Positions 57,393-64,000 of a DNA stretch of 64,000 bases are shown one piece after another. How positions within the stretch are numbered: position 1 is the first letter of the stretch; every line of letters starts with the position of its first letter. The DNA is taken from contig JAQYUZ010000016.1 in NCBI GenBank assembly GCA_033819885.1, forward strand, positions 240,925-304,924, given 5' to 3'. Source of the DNA: Microbotryomycetes sp. JL201 (Eukaryota > Basidiomycota > Microbotryomycetes). The position numbers and the translations under genes are program-made. The notes below the pieces were generated by a model that was not told where the DNA came from, did no database searches, and saw nothing but the letters and a program-made list of their open reading frames with translations.

Positions 57393-57820
57393 TGCACGAA
57401 CTGGTGCTCTAGCGACTGTAGTGGCTCATGGAATGCAGAAAGAGAGAGATAGAGCTGAGGATCGATGCCGTCTAGTCACGTGACTAGAAATCCGTGGCCA
57501 TTGTTGGACCGCCTCATAGCATCAGATTTTCTTTGAGCAGCGGCTCTGAAACGCATAGCGCAAGTGAGGCACCATGAAGCAGATATCGTCCCTTTTGCAA
57601 AAGGTTTCTGGACACGGGCTGGGAGAGAGCATTTGAGGCAGAGGAAGCAGATAAATTTGAGAATACTTTACCTGTATCTGGACTGGCTTGGGCATGCGTG
57701 CCAAAGTGGCGAAATTCTTGACTCACGAAAGTCGCATCCGCCGCGGCTCAGCCCGTTGCCAACACGGCAGCTCACGACTCGTGCCACACACTTGGACGGC
57801 CCCTTTGCATCAAAGGCCAG
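57393..57820. promoter_or_regulatory. Divergent GST-THR4 promoter
   Basis: This 428-bp promoter region between two divergent genes contains an 18-bp perfect palindrome centred on CACGTG at 57471-57488. Small frames in it match nothing recognisable. Confidence 0.5.
57471..57488. promoter_or_regulatory. 18-bp palindrome with CACGTG core
   Basis: TCTAGTCACGTGACTAGA is a perfect inverted repeat. Its TCACGTGA core is the site preferred by Cbf1-type bHLH factors, which control sulfur and methionine genes in yeasts. It lies 79 bp upstream of the GST ATG and 333 bp upstream of the THR4 ATG. Confidence 0.7.
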
Positions 57821-59864
57821 ATGCCGGCTCCAGCTATGCGATACCTGTCGACGCGTGGCGGCGACGAGCGCTTGTCTTTTGAGCAGGTGAGACAATGCGC
57901 ACATGGGACTCGCAGGCATGCACGCGCTGTGCAAAGCATGCACACAGTGGCAACATGTGGAACAATCGTCAATGAGCTGGTACGCTGACCGACCGACTTG
58001 TTTGGTTGCGCCGCAGACCGTCTTGACGGGCCTCGCACCCAACGGCGGCTTGTACATTCCAGAACACTTGCCGACGCTGCCGAGCGACTGGCAAGAGCGA
58101 TGGTCCAAGCTCTCATTCACCGAACTCGCCCTTGAACTCTACTCGCTCTTTATCCCGGCGGACGAGATTTCGCGCGACGACTTGAAGTCGCTCATCGACA
58201 AATCGTATTCGACATTCAGGCATGAAGAGATTGCACCGCTGCACCAGACTGGAGATCGCGAATACGTGCTTGAACTGTTTCACGGCCCAACCTTTGCATT
58301 CAAAGACGTGGCTCTTCAGTTCCTCGGCAACCTATTTGAATACTTTTTAAAGCGCAAGAATGGCGACAAGCCAGAGGAACAGAGGGAACGATTGACGGTT
58401 GTCGGTGCCACTTCGGGCGACACGGGAAGGTACGTGCGGCAGATGAATTTAGGTCGAGCCAAAGTACTGACCATAGTCCTCCGCAGTGCTGCCATCTATG
58501 GCCTGCGATCAAAGCGGGACATTTCTATCTTCATTTTGCATCCGAAGGGCCGGGTTTCACCTATTCAAGAAGCTCAAATGACGACAGTGACCGACGATAA
58601 CGTCTTCAACTTGGCTGTCAAGGGCACGTTTGATGACTGCCAGGTTCGTCTGCAGCTGTTCTGCTTTGAATTGTTCAAGACACTGACGACGTTCGCACCG
58701 CACAGGACATCGTCAAAGCCTTGTTCTCAGACTCTAAATTCAACGCTGAATACCGTCTTGGTGCCATCAACTCGATCAACTGGGCACGCATCCTGGCTCA
58801 GATCGTCTATTACTTCTCGTCCTATTTCAAGGTTCTCGAAAAGCTCCCTACCGAACTCAAGAATGCCAAAATTCAGTACGCAGTCCCGACCGGCAATTTC
58901 GGCGACATCCTCGCAGGCTATTACGCCAAGCGTTTGGGCTTGCCGACAGAGCAACTCATTGTTGCCACTAACGCAAACGACATTTTGACTCGCTTTTGGA
59001 AGACGGGCCGGTATGAAAAGGCAGACTCGTCTGTTCAAGTCGGCGCAGACCAGACGGCGGCCGCTAATGGCAGCTCGGATGGCAAGCAGGCTGCCTCGAA
59101 CGGCGGCGTGGCCGAAACGCTCTCGCCGGCCATGGATATTCTCGTGTCATCCAACTTTGAGCGCTTGCTGTTCTACTTGGCCCTCGAGGGATGCACCGCG
59201 AGTGCGGTTGCAGCCGACGGAGAAGTCGACGGCGGTCAAGCCGCCAAGACGAGGATGGCGTCAGCTTGCGTCAAGGAATGGATGGACAAGCTCAAGACCG
59301 AGGGACGAGTCGTTGTGCCTGAACTCGCTGTCGAAGCTGCACGGAGAGACTTTATCGCCGATAGGGCATCTGACGAGCAGGCAAGTCGGCGTTGACCGTT
59401 GTGTACGAGAGTTGTGCTGACAGCGGATCTTTAGACCACGGCAACAATTCAACAATACTTCAGAAGTCAAAGCAAGTACGGCTCATATGTTGCAGACCCG
59501 CATACGGCTGTCGGCTTGGCTGTCGCCCAACGCGTGGCGAAGACAAAGTAAGACAGGCACGCGCACGTGCTGTTTGCAATGATCTCTTTCTGATCAATAT
59601 TTCTGCAGTGCTTTGAACGTCGTTCAGATCGTGCTGTCGACAGCACATCCTGCCAAATTCAATGATGCAGTGTCGTCTGCTCTGTCGTCAGACGCGTCAT
59701 TCGATTTCAAGCGCGATGTTTTGCCGCAAGAGTTTGAGGGCCTTTTGGACAGGGAGCGCAAGGTGTTGGACGCGGACAACTCGCCTGAAGCTGTCAAGCA
59801 AATTGTCGCCAGGGAGGTTGGCCAGCTGCGGAGTGCGGCTGCGAGCAACAAGGCGTCGATTTGA
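57821..59864 (+). CDS. THR4: Threonine synthase
   Basis: Six exons give 559 residues: 57821-57886, 58017-58429, 58487-58643, 58706-59380, 59435-59547 and 59609-59864. The start MPAPAMRYLSTRGGDERLSF precedes TVLTGLAPNGGLYIPEHLP. The PLP lysine lies in FHGPTFAFKDVALQFLGNL, and the phosphate-binding loop is GATSGDTGSAAIYGLR. The YAVPTGNFGDILAGYYAKR and ADPHTAVGLAVAQRV blocks are conserved. It converts O-phosphohomoserine to threonine. The fourth intron (59381-59434) has a GC donor (CAG|GCAAGT); the nearby GT gives the wrong frame. An Ala/Gly-rich insert lies near residues 330-350 (AAANGSSDGKQAASNGG). Confidence 0.95.
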
Positions 59865-60118
59865 AGACATGGGAATGTAGATTTTAGACGGTTTTCGGTG
59901 AACGGAAATTGAAAATTGCTGATATAGCATGTTACAAGTAGCGATTACGCGGCTGTGCGCTCGGACCTCGTCATGTCGATCGGCCACCCTGTGCACCGAT
60001 TCGTCCCGGCACGCAACGCCTAGCGTCGGCGAAAGAACGACACTGCGTCGATACACGCCGTGCGGTCTAGAGCAGGCACGCTTTGCTAATCGTGACACAG
60101 CTGGCGCCCCACTTTGAA

Positions 60119-63100
60119 ATGGCGCTGCAGGACTTGTACGACTCGCTCTCGGCGCTGCGGATATGTCTCCCAGCCGTGCTCGTAGTCATTTTGGGGCTGA
60201 GGTTTGCGTCGATGGCGTTCACGGCCGTCGTCAGTCGAGTACAGGCGGGCGGATGGGACCCGAGTCAGGACGAGTTTGCACCGCCACCGCCCGTCACCAA
60301 CAAGTCTCAAGAAACCGATTCCGACGGGATCACACCCGTCGTCGTCAAGGTCAGGACGGGCGTCAGGCGCACGGTCGTCGTCGGATTGTTCTGGATCGTC
60401 GGCGCCACTTATCTCGCAGACGGCCTCTGTCAAGGTACACCAGACAACAATGGCATGGTCGAAGAACACACTTGTGCTGACATGCTGCACCTCTGCAGTC
60501 GTCTTCTCACTCGTCAATAACATTTGGACGCCGCTCTCGCCACTGTTCGAAAACATCGAGGTGCAAGTACTGGGCGGTTTGGCCAGCTTTGGAGCATGTG
60601 TCGTAGCCATGACGCTGCAAGAGAAGCGCAATGGCAAAGAAGGCTCCTGGGGAAGATTGTATCCCAGGATCCTCGCTGTCGTTGCCTTCTTGTTTGAGCT
60701 GGCCATCCTCATCCTGCTCATCCGAATCGTCCGCAAGGGTGAGCGAAAAAGCCTATCAAGTGTGCAAAACTGCTGCCTCTGACCGTGCCGGCAGTCCCTA
60801 GCTCGCGGTTACCAGCGCCACCTCTGGCTCAGGTTCACCTCGGCGTCGTAGCAACGCGCGTCGTGGCCCTCACCATGCTCTCTCTGTTTCAACTTCCCGC
60901 TTTATACAAATCGGCGTATGTCCCTGCATCTTCGATGAATGCACCTTCGGAGCGATCGTCCCTGCTCGGCACCGCACGAGGCAATGAATATGGGACTACC
61001 AGTGACCAAAAGGACAAGAAACCTTCTCCACTCCGGGCCAGTCGACCTCCTTCCAATAGACCGCCGGATCCGAAATCTTTGTCGCTCCTCACATTATTCA
61101 CTCGCGTGAAAACCCTATTTCCGTACTTGTGGCCAAGTCGCAGCTTTTCGCTCCAAGTGCTAGCCGTCATCTGCATCGGTCTCATGTTCCTCAAGCGCTT
61201 CGTCAACGTGATCGTGCCGTTTTTGTTCGGACGAATCGTCAGCGACCTCAGTGCAGGCAGATGTGCGTGGATTCTAGGCTGCACACGGGCGAGTCCCTAA
61301 CCGGGGTAACGTTCGCAGCGCCGTACAGGAACATTGTCCTATACTCGATCGCTTCTTTCTTGCGCAGCTCAAATTACATGCTCTACCGTGAGCCGGACAT
61401 TACTTGGTTAGCAGCGATACCGCCTGACATCATTGCTTCCAGGCTATCTGTGGCTCCCCATCGAACAAGTGAGTGCAAGCCACTACGCGACCTATCTTGA
61501 GGCTTAGACTCTGGTTTCAGTACTCCGAGCGCGAGATGAATAGTCTTTCGTTCGACTGCTTGCTCGAGTAAGATCCTTGAAGGAGATCGAGAGCGCAACG
61601 AGCTGAAAACCCTTTTCAACAGCTTGAGCTTGTCGTATCACACAAAACGCAAGACGGGCGAGCTTTTGCGAATTTTAGCGAGGTCTGACGCAATCAACGA
61701 CGTGAGTATTACTCATTGAGCGCCAGAGCAGCCACTGACAGCACCGCTTTTGACAGTTTTTCGAGACGTTAGCAACTTTTTCAACATCCACAAACACACA
61801 TTGACGGTCATTCACGCAGGCTCATATTCACCTTCATTCCCGTGTTGATTGATTGTAAGTCCTGTCAAAACCACCCTGGAGTGTTCCTGCTCACACTTCC
61901 GGGTCAGTGCCTGTTGCGGCTGTCGTCATCGGAGTGAAATACGGAGTCCTTATTGTGACGATCGTCGCCGGAGTCTCGTTGATTTTGTAAGTTGATGCAG
62001 GTGGAAAGGGGTGTCCCGCCTATTGCTGACAGTGGAGCTCAGTGTCGCTGCATCCGTCATGCTGGCGGAGTCGCGCGTCAAGCTGTACCGAGATCTACGA
62101 GATGAGAATCAGTTCATGCACCAGATCAAGACTGTTAGTATATTGTCGCGAACGATGTCCGCGTGCTCACGAACCTTTTGCAGGACGCGCTTTTCAATTA
62201 CGAGACCGTCAAAATCTTTGCAAGTAGTTCCGAGGCGTGAAGCAGTATACACGCAGCTGACGCTTTGGATCTTTCGTATAGACGGCCGAACGGTTCGAAT
62301 CTAGCCGGTTGCGCAACGCAATGCGAACATATCAAGCGGGCTACTTCCGAGTCTATTCGGCCTGGAATTCACTCTCTCTTATTCAAGAGTCAATCTCGTC
62401 CTTCGGATTCCTCGTGTGCTCCTTCGTGCTGGCGCGCCGAGTCATCGACGACGACATGGACGTTGGTGGCTATGTTACCTTTGTCAACTACCTCACGCAA
62501 ATCTATCAGCCACTGAACTCTATCGCAACATTGTATCGCAAGGTCATGTCTGGCTTAGTCGACACTGAGCAACTCATGGAACTGCTCAACGAAGAAAAGG
62601 ATGTCGTTGACAAGCCAGATGCCCTCGAACTGGAAGTGGGCGAAGACGGAGTCGAGATCGAGTTTGACAATGTGCACTTCTCATATGATGGCAAGAGAGA
62701 GATCATCAAGGGAATCTCTTTCAAGATTGAGAAAGGGCAATCTGTCAGCCTAGTCGGGCCTTCGGGCGGCGGGTGCGTGCCACGACTCGACGGGAGAAGT
62801 ATGATCACTGACTGTTATCATCCAAATACAGGAAAAGCACGGTCAGAAACACGCTCATCAATGTGCTCATCGTGGAACACCTCTAATCTGCGTTTGTCAA
62901 CAGATCATGCGACTTTTGTACCGTTTCTACGATGTCACCTCCGGCAGCATCAGAGTCAACGGTCACGACATTCGTGATCTCAAACAAACCTCACTCCGTC
63001 GCGCTATCGGCCTCGTACCGCAAGAGTCAATCTTGTTTAATGAAACGGCCAGGTTCAATCTGGCGTATGCGGCTGGTCCGGGAGTAACCCAGGAACAGAT

Positions 63101-63833
63101 TGAACAAGCTGCAAAAGTGGCGTCTATGCATGATCGGATCATGAGCTTTCCCGAACAGTACGAAACGCGGGTTGGCGAGCGAGGGCAAAGGCTGAGTGGC
63201 GGCGAAAAGCAAAGGGTTGCGATCGCCCGTGTCGTACTCAAGAATCCGCCAGGCAAGCCGGCTTTTCCCACCTAATGAGCAAGATCAAAGCTGACATTCT
63301 ATCTTGATGACAGTGTTGCTGTTGGACGAAGCGTCGAGTAGTTTGGACACGGCTAACGAGCGCATCATTCAAGCTCGTTTGCGCGATTTGGTCAGCCCAA
63401 TCTTTCGCTCGCTCTTCAAAGCTGCAGAAAGTGACTTTTAGTTTTGGTATCCGTAGTCTAAAGGTCGAACAACATTGACGATCGCTCACCGCCTGTCGAC
63501 GATCGTTGATTCCGACGTCATTTACGTACTCGATGAAGGACAGATTGTTGAACAAGGCAACCACTCTCAATTGTTGAGCTTGGGCGACAAAGGCGTTTAC
63601 GCTAGTGAGTTGCCCTTTTTTTCTTTTTCGTTTTCGGCAATATACAGTCAAATGACACAGTCATGAACTGATGCGATCCGGCAGCGTTGTGGAGAAAACA
63701 GATCGAAGGGCAAGAGTCGGTACTTGAAGAAGTCAACGGCACTTCAACGCCTGTCGGCGAGAGACCCAATGTCATGACAGGACCAAGCGTGACACGATCG
63801 TCTGGCACACCGACGCCGGTTGCCAATGATTGA
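60119..63833 (+). CDS. HMT1/ABCB6-type half ABC transporter
   Basis: The gene has about a dozen exons. The start at 60119 ([20 protein letters not shown]) opens an extra N-terminal membrane domain with segments such as [17 protein letters not shown] and [18 protein letters not shown]. The ABC membrane domain follows ([51 protein letters not shown]). The nucleotide-binding domain has Walker A GPSGGGKST (split by two introns), the Q-loop [14 protein letters not shown], the signature [15 protein letters not shown], Walker [13 protein letters not shown] and the H-loop TIAHRLSTI. The extra N-terminal domain plus a [10 protein letters not shown] core matches the Atm1/HMT1/ABCB6 branch, which exports glutathione or phytochelatin-metal or porphyrin-related cargo. 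The substrate is not predictable. The intron at 63253-63313 has a GC donor. The stop is at 63831-63833. Confidence 0.88.
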
Positions 63834-63921
63834 AGCAAATGATGTAGCGCTATTTTGCAACATTTTTTTTTCTCATGTCTTCACCTTGTGAAATATCGAC
63901 GGAACGTACAGAAGAGATCAT
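63834..63921. other. Short intergenic region
   Basis: The 88 bp between two convergent stop codons include a poly-T run near 63864-63872. Confidence 0.5.
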
Positions 63922-64000
63922 TCACTTCATGACCTTGCCGTCGGCATACTCAAGGCCATCGAGCGTGTTGGTCCATGACCAGCAGCCCTCGATAAACTCG
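63922..64000 (-). CDS. C-terminal end of an unidentified gene
   Basis: Reading the minus strand from the window edge gives the last 25 codons, with WSWTNTLDGLEYADGKVMK before a TGA at 63922-63924. The rest lies outside the window. The sequence is compact and not low-complexity, so it is probably a real C-terminus, but I do not recognise the family. Confidence 0.45.
   Translation of the reverse strand, partial: EFIEGCWSWTNTLDGLEYADGKVMK

Overview
This window is fungal nuclear DNA, most likely from a basidiomycete. Genes are split by many short introns (about 50-150 nt, with GTRAGT-like donors and CTNAC-like branch sites). ATP-citrate lyase is a single fused polypeptide, as in basidiomycetes and animals, rather than the two subunits of ascomycetes. 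The core genes are eIF2-gamma, eL36, eL6, Prp45/SNW1, chitin synthase, endopolyphosphatase, Tel2, Ole1 and threonine synthase. Their exons were joined by splice sites, reading frame and family conservation. No gene model has been tested against RNA.

Layout. 0.45-5.0 kb (+): a PH-domain/coiled-coil protein. 5.3-7.6 (+): eIF2-gamma. 8.0-8.9 (-) and 9.36-10.1 (+): a divergent ribosomal-protein pair, eL36 and eL6. 10.7-11.5 (+): a small Apq12-like membrane protein. 12.0-13.5 (+): a Pho80-type cyclin. 13.9-14.3 (+): a DUF1748 mini-protein. 15.1-17.9 (+): a large disordered protein. 18.4-19.8 (-): a four-TM MARVEL-like protein. 20.8-22.5 (-): an MFS permease. 23.2-25.5 (+): Prp45/SNW1. 25.6-26.8 (+): a monoglyceride lipase. 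27.0-32.1 (+): a tandem array of unrecognised paralogues. 32.2-36.0 (-): chitin synthase. 36.2-38.5 (-): endopolyphosphatase. 38.9-42.2 (+): Tel2. 42.3-43.9: an ATP-citrate-lyase pseudogene fragment and a gutted copia retroelement. 43.9-44.9 (-): another paralogue. 45.2-50.0 (-): ATP-citrate lyase. 51.9-53.7 (+): Ole1 desaturase. 54.1-56.3 (-): a two-module member of the unknown family. 56.5-57.4 (-): a glutathione transferase. 57.8-59.9 (+): threonine synthase. 60.1-63.8 (+): an HMT1/ABCB6-type ABC transporter. 63.9-64.0 (-): the last codons of an unidentified gene.

The most unusual content is a divergent multicopy family with eight modules in three clusters (27-32 kb, 44-45 kb and 54-56 kb). 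Each module has a Leu/His N-terminal motif, a hydrophobic helix ending near Gly-Pro, a phase-0 intron, a second hydrophobic motif of the form LRLYD...G followed directly by another phase-0 intron, and a Trp-Leu tail exon. Some copies are intact, one is a clear pseudogene, and some neighbouring modules read as fused polypeptides. I recognise no known family.

Other notable points are five GC-AG introns, 10- and 14-nt microexons inside P-loop motifs, and a divergent ACL/OLE1 lipid-synthesis promoter with several CACGTG boxes. ACL supplies cytosolic acetyl-CoA, and Ole1 desaturates the fatty acids made from it, so that pair could be co-regulated.
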